The notes: generated by a model not told the origin, from the sequence alone. DNA of 64,000 bases from Burkholderia sp. D-99 (GCF_011605345.1 NZ_JAAOXM010000004.1:124001-188000); one strand, 5' to 3'; counted from the first letter of the stretch, positions 9,399 to 18,791 are shown. Made by a program: numbers and translations.

Positions 9399-10475
9399 CT
9401 AATACGCACCCGAACCGCGCACCACCACGTTGATCGTCCGGAACAGAATGCCGATGTCGCGGCGCAGCGACCATTCGCGCACGTAGGACACGTCGAGCGA
9501 TACGCGCGTCGAATAGTCGGTGTCGTTGCGGCCGCTGACCTGCCAGAGGCCGGTCATGCCCGGTTTCGCCATCAGGTAGTAGCGCACGTCGGTGCCGTAG
9601 CGTTCGAGTTCGGCCTCGACGATCGGGCGTGGCCCGACGAGGCTCATGTCGCCCTTCAGCACGTTCAGCAGCTGCGGCAGTTCGTCGAGACTCGTCTTGC
9701 GGAGCAGGCGGCCGATCGGCGTGATGCGGACATCGTTCTTCAGCTTGAATTCGCGATCCCATTCCGCGCGGGCGTCGGCATCGCGCTCGAGCAGCGCCTT
9801 GAGCACTGCATCGGCGTTCGTCACCATCGAGCGGAATTTCAGGCACTTGAACCGCCGGCCGTCGCGGCCGACGCGCTCGTGCCCGAAGATCGCCGGGCCG
9901 CCGTCGCGTCGCACGGTCCACGCGATACCCAGCAATACCGGCGCCAGCATGAGAAGCAGCAACGACGCGCCGACCAGGTCGAAGCTGCGCTTGACCATCC
10001 GCTTCACGCGTCCGACCGTGCGGTGGCCGATCTCGCGCTGGCCGCGCAAGTCAGCGTGCGCGATGGCCGCCGCACGCACCTGATCGCCGGCACGCTCGAT
10101 CATTCCGAAGATCGCGAGCGTCAGCGCGCGGAACGCGATCAAGCCGATCCCGCTGGCGAGCGTCCAGTACACGAACCACTCGTTCGACAGCACGTGCGCA
10201 CGATGGAGCACGTACAGCAGCGCGGTGCTCATGCCCTGCACGACGATCCACGCCAGCACGGTACGGCCGAGCACGTGAAGTGCCGAACGCGTGCGTGCCG
10301 CCTCGTAGATGCCGCAGGCGGGAAACACCGACAAGGCCAGCGCGGCTGCAAACGCGACGAGTGCACCGTCGAACAGGGTTCCGCGTGCGCCGCCTGTGGC
10401 ACCGATCAATGCGGGAATGAACGCGCCCAGCACGATCAGCCCGATGTCGGTCGCTCGATTGATCAACGAATTCAT
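9399..10475 (-). CDS. undecaprenyl-phosphate sugar-1-phosphate transferase (polyprenyl glycosylphosphotransferase), short form
   Basis: 358 residues. About four N-terminal membrane segments are followed almost at once by the bacterial sugar transferase domain (KRSFDLVGASLLLL; PAIFGHERVGRDGRRFKCLK; KTSLDELPQLLNVLKGDMSLVGPRP; GMTGLWQVSGR). It transfers a sugar phosphate to undecaprenyl phosphate to start each repeat unit. Most WbaP/WcaJ-like enzymes are about 460-480 residues with a Rossmann-like middle domain; here only about 30 residues join the two parts. It starts after AGGAG nine bases upstream and is the first gene of the operon. Confidence 0.92.
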   Translation of the reverse strand: MNSLINRATDIGLIVLGAFIPALIGATGGARGTLFDGALVAFAAALALSVFPACGIYEAARTRSALHVLGRTVLAWIVVQGMSTALLYVLHRAHVLSNEWFVYWTLASGIGLIAFRALTLAIFGMIERAGDQVRAAAIAHADLRGQREIGHRTVGRVKRMVKRSFDLVGASLLLLMLAPVLLGIAWTVRRDGGPAIFGHERVGRDGRRFKCLKFRSMVTNADAVLKALLERDADARAEWDREFKLKNDVRITPIGRLLRKTSLDELPQLLNVLKGDMSLVGPRPIVEAELERYGTDVRYYLMAKPGMTGLWQVSGRNDTDYSTRVSLDVSYVREWSLRRDIGILFRTINVVVRGSGAY

Positions 10476-11303
10476 CGATATGAACTCCTAATTTGTCATT
10501 CAACAACCGTTCGCGCGGCGCATCGGCACGGTACGTCTGCACTTCGTGTCGACCGGGGCTGTCACTCGGCCCTGATGCAGCACGTTGCAGGGGGAGCTTG
10601 CCGGTCGGCGTATCCATCCGCTTGCCTGTCGGAACGTCGTCACTACCGTGTTTCCGCAGTGCATCATATTCGCCGGGACTCGCGCCTTTATCGCTTGCGT
10701 CCGAATTCGCCTTGTTGATGGCGGATGGAATCAAGGGTGATTTCGTGGCGGAATTATTCGATCTATTTCGCGATTAAACAGGCGACGCCAATTGGCAAAT
10801 CGACACGCGATTTCGATGGGAATTTATCGAATCCGGATCGCCACGGCGACACGCCATTTCCCGCCAATGCGCGATTCATCTTGCCGGTCTTGTCCGGCAC
10901 GCCAGGTAGCGATTTCATCGCCGAGTACCGGGTGAAACATGCGAGCGAGCATCGGCCGGGTGCCGTCTGCGCGAGTGCTGGCTCGACGAATAAAAAGGCC
11001 TGCGCAGTGCGCTCACGAGACACGGCAGGCAAAATTCCGAGGAGTGCCGGGGTGCCGCCTCCTCGAAAGTCCAGTCGATAACTTAATCGAGTGGATACGC
11101 GTTTTGGGCGGCTGCTGTCGGACGGCGCCACGATTGTGGCCGAATCCACCTTCGTCGCGCGTCGATCGGCGGATATTCATATTTCCTGATTTGTAATGCG
11201 CATTTCGTCATTCGATCGAAATACGATTTATCCGGATATTTATTACGCTCGGCGCGATGGATTGACGTTCATCGGCTTCGAGTGACGAACGGCGCTCGCG
11301 TGC
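10476..11303. other. 828-bp intergenic region upstream of the exopolysaccharide operon
   Basis: No convincing gene on either strand; the ORFs here lack family features and have poor start signals. The sequence is richer in A+T than its neighbours, especially around 10700-10830 and 11180-11260. Those stretches are where promoter and regulator sites for the minus-strand EPS operon would lie. I see no specific operator I can name. Confidence 0.5.
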
Positions 11304-12371
11304 CTACGATGTCGCGCTGTTCATCCAGCCGCTCAGGTCCGACGCATACAGCATCTCTGCCGAAGTGTCGCCGCTTTTTCGCGCGGCGGTCCGGTATTCG
11401 GTCGGTGAAGTCTGCAGGTGCTGGCGAAACAACTTGGCCATCCGGTCGCCACTGCCCAGGCCGGTTCGTCTCGCGACCTTGTCGGCGGGAAGATCCGTCT
11501 CGATCAGCATGCGGCAGGCCTTTTCGAGGCGGATTCTCAACACGAACTCGGTGGGTGTGACACCGATCTCGTTCTTGAAGCGCCGCAGGAAATTGCGCTC
11601 GCTCATCGCGGCGGCCTGCGCCTCGTCTGCGATGGAAATCCGATTCTCGCTGTTGACGCGCAGGTGATGTGCCGCCCGCCGGATCAACGTGCTGGCCCGC
11701 GCGACACGTGCGCCGAACAGCACGTCGGTCAGCTTGCGGTTCGCACCGGACACCATGCACGTCACGATTTCCTGCGCGATTTCGTAGCCCATGTCGACGC
11801 GCACGATCGACAACGCATCCGAGAACGGCCCGTCGTCCTCGTCGCCGGCACATTCGACGTCGTCACGTCCGGCGTGCGAAGCGCCGCCGCCGTCCACCGC
11901 CGGCGACACCTTGTCGACTTCCTTCTGCGCGAGATGAATCTGCGTCAACAGCTTCCGGCCACCACCGCTGCCCCTGACGACACGCGCGCGCTGGTGGGCG
12001 TGCCTGAGCCACGCGATGAGTTGCTCGTCGAGCGCATCGATCCCGCCATGACCGCTCAGAACGAACATTGCGTGAACCGTGCTTGCCTCGAGCATGCGGA
12101 TTGCGTCCGTCCAGATCCCGACACCAGACGACGAACGAACCGGGCCGCCGTGGATCGAATAAAGCCGCAATTCGTAGCGATCGACGAATGCGCCGTCGGC
12201 TCGGCCGAGCTGATTGGCGAGTTCGAAAACCGCGGCCAGCTTGCCCATCTGCATAATCGAAAAATCCTCGAGCAACAGTACGATTACACTTGCCCGTTGA
12301 TGCCCGTTTCCGGGACCTCTACCACGATTCACGCTGAACCCCGCCGGCGAAAGATTCGACACTGTTTGCAT
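11304..12371 (-). CDS. GlxA-family AraC transcriptional regulator (DJ-1/PfpI-like domain plus AraC HTH)
   Basis: 355 residues. The N-terminal half resembles the DJ-1/PfpI amidase-like sensor domain (VIVLLLEDFSIMQMG... MFVLSGHGGIDAL). The C-terminal half is an AraC HTH pair: ISIADEAQAAAMSERNFLRRF, then FKNEIGVTPTEFVLRIRLEKA. I prefer ATG at 12371 (MQTVSNLS), with AAGG about nine bases upstream, over a TTG at 12389. It lies about 830 bases beyond the EPS promoter region on the same strand and is a candidate regulator of that operon by position only. A glycine/aspartate-rich insert (about residues 140-180) is unusual for the family. Confidence 0.85.
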   Translation of the reverse strand: MQTVSNLSPAGFSVNRGRGPGNGHQRASVIVLLLEDFSIMQMGKLAAVFELANQLGRADGAFVDRYELRLYSIHGGPVRSSSGVGIWTDAIRMLEASTVHAMFVLSGHGGIDALDEQLIAWLRHAHQRARVVRGSGGGRKLLTQIHLAQKEVDKVSPAVDGGGASHAGRDDVECAGDEDDGPFSDALSIVRVDMGYEIAQEIVTCMVSGANRKLTDVLFGARVARASTLIRRAAHHLRVNSENRISIADEAQAAAMSERNFLRRFKNEIGVTPTEFVLRIRLEKACRMLIETDLPADKVARRTGLGSGDRMAKLFRQHLQTSPTEYRTAARKSGDTSAEMLYASDLSGWMNSATS

Positions 12372-13056
12372 CTTGCGGACCTTTAACAATTGCTTACATT
12401 TCTCGAATTCTGCGCCGCATCATATGCGGCGGTCCTTGTCCGCCGATTTATCAATGTCTGTTTCCGCCGTGGTGTTGTCGGAATGAATCAAGCCAGTGAT
12501 GCGCCCCTATTTATTGACAATGGCCAGATCCGATGTGAATTCATTCGCAAAATTCGATAAAAAATTGACGTAAATCATTGATGGGGGATATCGATCGGGA
12601 TAGCGGAAAACCTTTCCCGTTCTGGATAATTGCGATGGCATTCGGGCCGTTCAATGTGCAACACATCCCGGCCGGTGCCGCATGGATGAACGGCAGAGGT
12701 GTCGCGGCGACCATGCCCGGACAGCGTGGATCCCGCTTCAGCCGCGGGTCTTCAGGTGCCGCCTGCGGTCGAATTGAACTCGTGCAAACTGACAGAGCCG
12801 CGATACACGCGTGCTGACATGCGCAAATCCGAACCGCTACTCCGATTATTGGTGCACGCCGGCAATGCGTTCAAATCGACGTCGAGCGCACTGGCCTGAA
12901 ACGTAATGCAGGCGGCAATCGACGTAATCGCGTGAGCCCTGACGGGCAATCGCCGAACACGAATCGACGGCGCGGGGTGCGATTCATATTCGCGTCGGTG
13001 TCGCGCAAACGTTCACCGCGAAAATATTCGTCGGATGTCATTCGAGATTCATGCAG
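12372..13056. other. intergenic region with no gene seen
   Basis: About 690 bases between the GlxA-type regulator and a stretch of gene remnants. Codon patterns are disrupted and base composition fluctuates. I see no promoter or gene that I can support. Confidence 0.4.
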
Positions 13057-13260
13057 TCACTTGCCCTGTATCGACGATCGAATATCGGTGTAGTCGCTGA
13101 AGATTTCGATACAGTGCCACGCAAACGTTTCCGCTGGATCTGGATGCTTCCAGTGCCGCAATGTCGCGCCGACGCCATATTCGACATATTGACGTCGCAG
13201 TAGAAAGGTAACGTGTGCCGGTTTGCGCCCGGGTTCGTTTCGGCGGTAACGGTCGAGCAC
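13057..13260 (-). pseudogene. unidentified gene remnant
   Basis: A 67-codon open frame with protein-like composition (…LLRRQYVEYGVGATLRHWKH… ending SSIQGK) but no recognisable family and no ribosome site. It lies antisense to, and next to, an IS3 transposase remnant and looks like the tail of a broken gene. It could also be chance in GC-rich DNA. Confidence 0.25.
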
Positions 13261-13269
13261 GCGGCGGCC

Positions 13270-13390
13270 ATCGACCCGCAGTCATTGGCCACGCCGGTGT
13301 GTGGCCCGCATACTGACGGGATGGCCGCGCGCTTTGTGAAGACGATGAAACGCGACGACGTCGCTGTGATGCCGAGAACCTGTCCGCATT
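13270..13390 (+). mobile_element. IS3-family transposase (OrfB) remnant
   Basis: A short stretch encodes ATPVCGPHTDGMAARFVKTM then KRDDVAVMPR. This matches the conserved rve-domain segment of IS3-family OrfB transposases (typically TPV.SPQSNGMAE.FVKT.KRDY). Only about 35 codons survive and the catalytic DDE context and both ends are gone. It marks an old insertion or rearrangement next to a broken transporter gene. Confidence 0.6.
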
Positions 13391-13504
13391 TTTGCGGGCG
13401 AGGCGGTTGGTTGGTTCGTTATCCGCGCGCCTGCGCAACCCGCTCACCGAACAGATAAGCAAACTGGTTCATGGTTGATTTCCGGTCGAAAGCGGCCGCG
13501 AGGC

Positions 13505-14075
13505 TCGCCCAACTTCCGTTACGCGAAGTTCGTCGCACGCAAAAAACTGCTGATCGTTCCAGGATTTCTCATGGCTACGTTCACCGCCGTGTGGTTCGTG
13601 CACCTTCACCGGATGTGAGCGTTCCGTTGCTCCTGGCGCCGTTGATCGTACGCGGCTTCCTGTTGATGTTCATCGCCCTGCCTAACGGAAACGTGGCGTT
13701 CCAGATCTTCCCGGATCACGAGTTTACGCATGGCTACCGGTTGAAGACCATCGTCAAGCAACTCGCCTACTCGCTCTCGACCGCGTCCATCATCATCCTG
13801 GATCAACACCGCGTCGCACGCCGTCAAACCCGGCTGGCCGAGTGTGCGCCCCCTTGCAACCCGATCTTCGAGCGCGCGCTGCAGTCGACGGCTCGCGGAT
13901 TCGTCGAACAGGGCATGAGTACCGCACCGGCCGAAGGTGCTGCCCTCGGAGAATTCGCCCGAATGGCGGCACACCCAGCGAGCTTCATGAGCGTGCTGGG
14001 TTGTTTCTATGTGATTGTGATCCTTTCCGTTTCCGGTGCAACAATCGCGCTCGCTCGGAAACGGGTGGGCGGCAA
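13505..14075 (+). pseudogene. MFS drug transporter (DHA2/EmrB-like), truncated and frameshifted
   Basis: The C-terminal part of a multidrug MFS transporter is recognisable in two frames. One frame (from about 13513) reads NFRYAKFVARKKLLIVPGFL, then MATFTAVWFVHLHRM, and stops at about 13618. The adjacent frame then carries VSVPLLLAPLIVRGFLLMFI and on to a final hydrophobic segment FMSVLGCFYVIVILSVSG. The N-terminal membrane segments are missing. A frameshift near 13600-13620 and the truncation make it non-functional. It neighbours an IS3 remnant, consistent with insertion and decay. Confidence 0.65.
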
Positions 14076-14440
14076 GTTTGCCCATCCGATCTCCAATCGG
14101 AGGTGGCCTCCGTCCAGCTCGGTTCGAGCAACGCAATACGGGCTAGTGAATCTGCATGAGAGAACGAGGCAGGCCAATCGGGAACGAGAACGGATTGCAG
14201 GTGATCCGCCATCAACCTGAACCAACCCGCCTTCATGATTCACGGGATGGTTCAATCTGGTTTATCGCGCTGCGAGAAACCGTTCTCGAATTCGCGTCAC
14301 CATGTAACGGCCACCTGCGCCGGACGATTGCGTGGCGCCGCGTTCGAACCAGACTTATCTCATCCCGGCTGCGTCGCGATGCATGTCATCCGACGGCCGT
14401 TGCGAACGCGAAGTGGCCTTCCCGGTTCGTCCGGGAACGG

Positions 14441-15568
14441 TCACCCCAACCAGGTACGCGCGTCGAGAATGATGTTCAGTGCACGCCGCAGCGGTTCGGC
14501 CGCCCCCCATAGCAGTTGATCGCCCGTGGTCAACACGCTGTATACCTGCGGCTCGACGTTGAGGCGGCGCAGTCGGCCCACACCGATCTTCAGCGACCCG
14601 CTGACGGCGGCCGGCGACAGTCGGTGGATTGTCTCCTGCTTGTTGCCCGGCACGAAGTCGACCCACTCATGCGCGTCGCGGATCAGTTTTTCAAGGCGGT
14701 CGAGTTCGCAGTTCTCCTTCAGCTTCAGCGTGATCGCAGCCGAGTGGCTTTGCAGCGCGGCGACGCGCACGCAGAGTCCGTCGACACGGATCGTGCCCGG
14801 CGGCAACCCGAGGATCTTGTTTGTCTCGACCTCGCCCTTCCATTCTTCACGGCTCACGCCGTTGCCGAGGTCGCTGTCGATCCATGGAATGATGCTGCCC
14901 GCGAGGGGCACGCCAAACGCCTCGGTCGGGTAATCGCTCGCACGCGTAGCCGCATGCGCCTTCGTCAGCACATCGAGCACCGGCGTATTCGGATCAGCGA
15001 GGCTATCGTCGACACACTTCGCGACGGCCGACATCTGGCCGAGCAATTCCTTCACGTGACGTGCGCCGGCGCCCGACGCAGCCTGGTAGGTCATCATGGT
15101 CATCCAGTCGACCAGCCCGGCGCGAAACAGTCCCGCCAGACCGATCAGCGTGAGCGTAATCGAGCAGTTTCCCCCGATGTAGTTGCGCACGCCTGACGCG
15201 ATACCGGCTTCGATCTGTGCGCGGTTGACCGGATCGAGCACGATGATCGAATCGTCGTCCATTCGTTTCGCAGACGCCGCATCGATCCAGAAACCGCCCC
15301 AGCCCGAGGCGCGCAGCGCCGGATAAACGGCCTTCGTGTAGTCGCCGCCCTGGCAGGTGATGACGATGTCCATCTCGCCGAGTTGCTCGACCGAGTTCGC
15401 ATCGAGCAGACGGTGCTCGACGCCGAGCGGATCGCGATACGTGCGCCCCGCCGCCGACGTGCTGAAATACGCCGGCGAGATTTTCGAAAAGTCGCCCTCA
15501 TCCCGCATCCGCTTCAGCAGCATGGAACCCACCATGCCACGCCAACCTACTAGTCCAACCTTTGCCAT
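14441..15568 (-). CDS. asd: aspartate-semialdehyde dehydrogenase
   Basis: 375 residues, full length for the Gram-negative Asd type. The N-terminal NADP-binding motif is VGLVGWRGMVGSMLLKRM and the catalytic cysteine is in GGNCSITL (Cys135, as in E. coli Asd). It reduces aspartyl phosphate to aspartate semialdehyde for lysine, threonine, methionine and diaminopimelate synthesis. The family motif is usually GGNCTVSL, so this is a slightly divergent copy. Pseudogenes lie on both sides, and no leu or lysine genes adjoin it as they do next to the usual Burkholderia asd, so it is probably a second copy. The start has an AGAGAG-type ribosome site. Confidence 0.92.
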   Translation of the reverse strand: MAKVGLVGWRGMVGSMLLKRMRDEGDFSKISPAYFSTSAAGRTYRDPLGVEHRLLDANSVEQLGEMDIVITCQGGDYTKAVYPALRASGWGGFWIDAASAKRMDDDSIIVLDPVNRAQIEAGIASGVRNYIGGNCSITLTLIGLAGLFRAGLVDWMTMMTYQAASGAGARHVKELLGQMSAVAKCVDDSLADPNTPVLDVLTKAHAATRASDYPTEAFGVPLAGSIIPWIDSDLGNGVSREEWKGEVETNKILGLPPGTIRVDGLCVRVAALQSHSAAITLKLKENCELDRLEKLIRDAHEWVDFVPGNKQETIHRLSPAAVSGSLKIGVGRLRRLNVEPQVYSVLTTGDQLLWGAAEPLRRALNIILDARTWLG

Positions 15569-15624
15569 TGTCTCTCTACCTTGTTGAAAAGCTGTCGCGA
15601 GGCTTTCGAGCCACGCTCATGATT

Positions 15625-16117
15625 TCAGGCGCCCACGCAGTGCGCCGAATACCACGTCACGCCGAGAATCAGCGTGCTGCCGGCTCCGAACGTCAAGTCG
15701 TCCGGCTGGTCGTGCGCAATCGCAGCAATGACGGCGAGACTGATCGGCGAGCCCGCCATCCCCGGCGGTTGAATCGCTCCCCGAGAAGCACGGATGCCAG
15801 CAGTGCCATCAGAATCGGCAATGTATCGACGATGAAACTGGCCGCGCACGGTGCCACGGTTTGCTTGCCGGCGTTGAGTAGCGTGATGTCAAACGCAATG
15901 TGTCGCGCCAAGGGAGCCATGCGATCACCCGCACAGCAGCAGTGACGAAACGTGCCGCTGCGAGGTGGACCGGCGGCAAGCCCTGCAAGCCGATCCGGAT
16001 GAACGCGAAGGCCGACGACCACGAGCGCGTCGTGAAGGCAACTGCGCCTGATATGAGCAATGGTGCCGTGTCGCGAGATGCCAAGCTAGCGCATAGGTGA
16101 CTATCGTGATGTGACAA
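15625..16117 (-). pseudogene. EamA/DMT-family transporter, frameshifted and truncated
   Basis: Pieces of a ten-helix EamA permease appear in three frames in order: AVAFTTRSWSSAFAFIRIGL then QGLPPVHLAAARFVTAA (frame starting at 16117); IAFDITLLNAGKQTVAPCAA then SFIVDTLPILMALLASVLLG (second frame); FGAGSTLILGVTWYSA near the end (third). Only about half of the family's usual 290 residues is represented, and at least two shifts break it. It sits directly downstream of an AT-rich region and after the asd gene. Confidence 0.65.
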
Positions 16118-16529
16118 CTGCTCACATCTCCTCCAACCGGGTGCTGCTCGTCAGCCCGACCTGAGTCACCGCGTTGAATATCGACTCATGCGCTGCGAGC
16201 GATCCATTCACCATTCCCTCGCAATTTCCACGAGAAGATTTTATTTATTCACTTACTTTTCAATCGTGGGCCATCCACGCACCGCACACGGCAATTTTCG
16301 CCCCAATAAAATCGAGCCCTCTCAAACCCATCTCCTTTCCATCATTTTGCTCATTCACCTCAATCGTTTCTCAAACAAAAATTGATTGATTTGGCGAAAC
16401 CGCATTCGCATACTGCGCAAGCTCCGTTCGCAGTGCGTTGTCGTTGTCCTGGATCGATCCTGACGCGCTGTGCCAGTAGCAAGCGGGATCGATATCGCGC
16501 GGTTTCCACTCTCTCGATGGAGAAACGTC
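16118..16529. other. AT-rich intergenic region upstream of the phenylalanine oxidase gene
   Basis: About 410 bases with markedly higher A+T between 16200 and 16400 than the surrounding DNA, and no gene. It should contain the promoter of the plus-strand oxidase. I cannot assign -35/-10 boxes with confidence. The low GC fits acquired DNA. Confidence 0.5.
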
Positions 16530-18674
16530 ATGGGCGTTACCGTCATCCCCCGGCTGCTCGGCCTGAAGAACGAGAAGAAGATTGCCACCACCGTTGGTGA
16601 AGCCCGGTTGAGCGGGATCAACTACCGGCATCCCGATTCCGCGCTGGTGTCCTATCCGGTCGCCGCTGCCGGGCCGTTGGGTACGCTGCCCGCCGGGAAC
16701 TACAAGATCGCCATCGTCGGCGGCGGAGCCGGCGGCATCGCCGCGCTCTACGAACTGGGCCGACTCGCGGCGACGCTGCCGGCAGGCAGCGGCATCAACG
16801 TGCAGGTCTACGAAGCGGATCCCGATTCGTTCCTGCATGACCGTCCGGGAATCAAGGCGATCAAGGTACGCGGCCTCAAGGCGGGAAGAGTGTCGGCGGC
16901 GCTCGTCCATAACGGCGATCCCTCCAGCGGTGACACCATTTACGAAGTGGGCGCGATGCGCTTTCCGGAAATCGCCGGATTGACCTGGCATTACGCGTCC
17001 GCCGCATTCGGGGACGCGGCGCCGATCAAGGTCTTTCCGAATCCCGGCAAAGTGCCGACCGAATTCGTGTTCGGCAATCGGGTCGATCGCTATGTCGGGG
17101 GCGATCCGAAAGACTGGGAAGATCCGAACTCGCCGACGTTGAAGGTGCTGGGTGTCGTTGCCGGCGGGCTGGCGGGCAACCCGCAAGGCCCGGATGTCGC
17201 CATGTATCCGATCGGAAATATGGATCCGGCCAAGATCGCGATGACCCTGAATGCGGCTACGCCGCCGACCGATGTCCTCGAGCGAATTCAGAAAGTATTC
17301 TGGCCCGAGTTCATCGCGAATTACGATGGCCTGACGCTCGGTGCGGCCGTCCGCGAGATCGTGACGGTTGCGTTCGAGAAGGGAACGCTGCCGCCGGTTG
17401 ACGGTGCGCTCGACGTGGATGAATCGATCAGCTACTACGTCGAACTGTTCGGCCGCTTCGGCTTCGGCACCGGCGGCTTCAAGCCGCTGTACAACATCTC
17501 GCTGGTCGAGATGATGCGGCTGATTCTCTGGGACTATTCGAACGAATACACGCTGCCGGTCACCGAAAACGTCGAGTTCATCCAGAAACTTTACCGCAAG
17601 GCCCAGGACGTCGGCGCCGGCAAGCTCACCGTTCAGGTTCGTCAGGAACGCGTCGCGAACGCCTGTCATGCCGGTGCCGCGTTATCGCGCGCACAACTGC
17701 TGTCATACGACAGCCGGAACGCCGTCCACACCGAAGCGTACGATCTCGTGATTCTCGCCGTCCCGCACGAACAGTTGACGCCGATCGTCAGCCGCAGCGG
17801 CTTTGAACTTGCCGCCACCCAGAATCTGGGTGACGCCGGCCTGGGCCTCGAAACGCGTACGTACAGTCAGGTCTATCCGCCGCTGCTGCTCAGCAATAGC
17901 AGCCCCGTCGCGAACGCCCGTATCGTCACGGCCATCGGCCAGCTTCACATGGCGCGCTCGTCGAAGGTGTTCGCCACCGTCAAGACCGACGCGCTCAACC
18001 AGCCGTGGGTCCCGCAATGGCGCGGCGAACCGATCAAGGCCGTCATCTCCGATAGCGGCCTCGCGGCGAGCTATGTGGTACCGAGTCCCATCGCCGAAGA
18101 CGGTCAGGCGCCCGAGTATTCGAGCCTGCTGGCCAGCTACACGTGGGAGGACGATTCGACCCGGCTTCAGCACGATTTCGGGTTGTATCCGCAAAACCCG
18201 GCAACCGAGGCCGGCACGGCGGACGGGATGTACCGGACCATGGTGAATCGCGCCTATCGGTACGTGAAATATGCGGGCTCGCCGAACGCGCAACCGTGGT
18301 GGTTCTACAGGCTGCTCGCGGAAGCACGCACGGCGGACCGCTTTGTGTTCGACTGGACGACCAACAAGACGGCCGGCGGCTTCAAGCTCGACATGACGGG
18401 CGACCATTACCAGAGCAACCTGTGCTTCCGGTATCACACGCATGCGCGCTCCGCGTCGCTCGACAACCGCTTCTTCATTGCCAGCGACAGCTACAGCCAT
18501 CTCGGCGGCTGGCTCGAAGGCGCGTTCATGAGTGCACTGAATGCCGTGGCGGGACTGATCGTGCGCGCCAATCGCGGCAACGTCAACGCGCTGTCCAGCG
18601 CCGCGCGCCCGCTCGTGACCGGTTTGCGGCCCGTCGTGAAGGTAACCGCCGCGGAAGTGACCACCAGCGAGTAA
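16530..18674 (+). CDS. phenylalanine 2-monooxygenase (proenzyme), FAD-dependent
   Basis: 714 residues. The FAD-binding motif IAIVGGGAGGIAALYELGRL lies at about 60-79. The C-terminal flavin amine-oxidase block runs RFFIASDSYSHLGGWLEGAF. The length and an N-terminus of MGVTVIPRLLGLKN match, as I recall, the phenylalanine oxidase/monooxygenase of Pseudomonas sp. P-501, which turns L-phenylalanine into phenylacetamide with some oxidative deamination and is made as a proenzyme activated by removal of a short N-terminal prosequence. A GGAG nine bases before ATG 16530 sets this start; an in-frame start 60 bases upstream is less likely. A hairpin terminator follows. No amidase gene adjoins it. Confidence 0.88.
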   Translation: MGVTVIPRLLGLKNEKKIATTVGEARLSGINYRHPDSALVSYPVAAAGPLGTLPAGNYKIAIVGGGAGGIAALYELGRLAATLPAGSGINVQVYEADPDSFLHDRPGIKAIKVRGLKAGRVSAALVHNGDPSSGDTIYEVGAMRFPEIAGLTWHYASAAFGDAAPIKVFPNPGKVPTEFVFGNRVDRYVGGDPKDWEDPNSPTLKVLGVVAGGLAGNPQGPDVAMYPIGNMDPAKIAMTLNAATPPTDVLERIQKVFWPEFIANYDGLTLGAAVREIVTVAFEKGTLPPVDGALDVDESISYYVELFGRFGFGTGGFKPLYNISLVEMMRLILWDYSNEYTLPVTENVEFIQKLYRKAQDVGAGKLTVQVRQERVANACHAGAALSRAQLLSYDSRNAVHTEAYDLVILAVPHEQLTPIVSRSGFELAATQNLGDAGLGLETRTYSQVYPPLLLSNSSPVANARIVTAIGQLHMARSSKVFATVKTDALNQPWVPQWRGEPIKAVISDSGLAASYVVPSPIAEDGQAPEYSSLLASYTWEDDSTRLQHDFGLYPQNPATEAGTADGMYRTMVNRAYRYVKYAGSPNAQPWWFYRLLAEARTADRFVFDWTTNKTAGGFKLDMTGDHYQSNLCFRYHTHARSASLDNRFFIASDSYSHLGGWLEGAFMSALNAVAGLIVRANRGNVNALSSAARPLVTGLRPVVKVTAAEVTTSE

Positions 18675-18712
18675 TTCGCCAGCGAAGAGACGCGCGCGTC
18701 GCGCGTCAGCAT

Positions 18713-18738
18713 GCGCCCGCCGCCCGGCGGGCGCGTTT
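18713..18738 (+). terminator. hairpin terminator after the phenylalanine 2-monooxygenase gene
   Basis: A perfect 9-bp GC stem (gcgcccgcc / ggcgggcgc) with a 4-base loop, followed by gttt, 39 bases after the stop codon. Confidence 0.7.
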
Positions 18739-18791
18739 CATCGGGATCGAAACAGGGAACGCGGCCGGACGGCGAGATCGGTGTAACCGGG

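Noticed and set aside
10763..11149. A 128-codon minus-strand frame in the EPS upstream region
   Set aside because: No ribosome site, no family feature and irregular composition; kept as intergenic.
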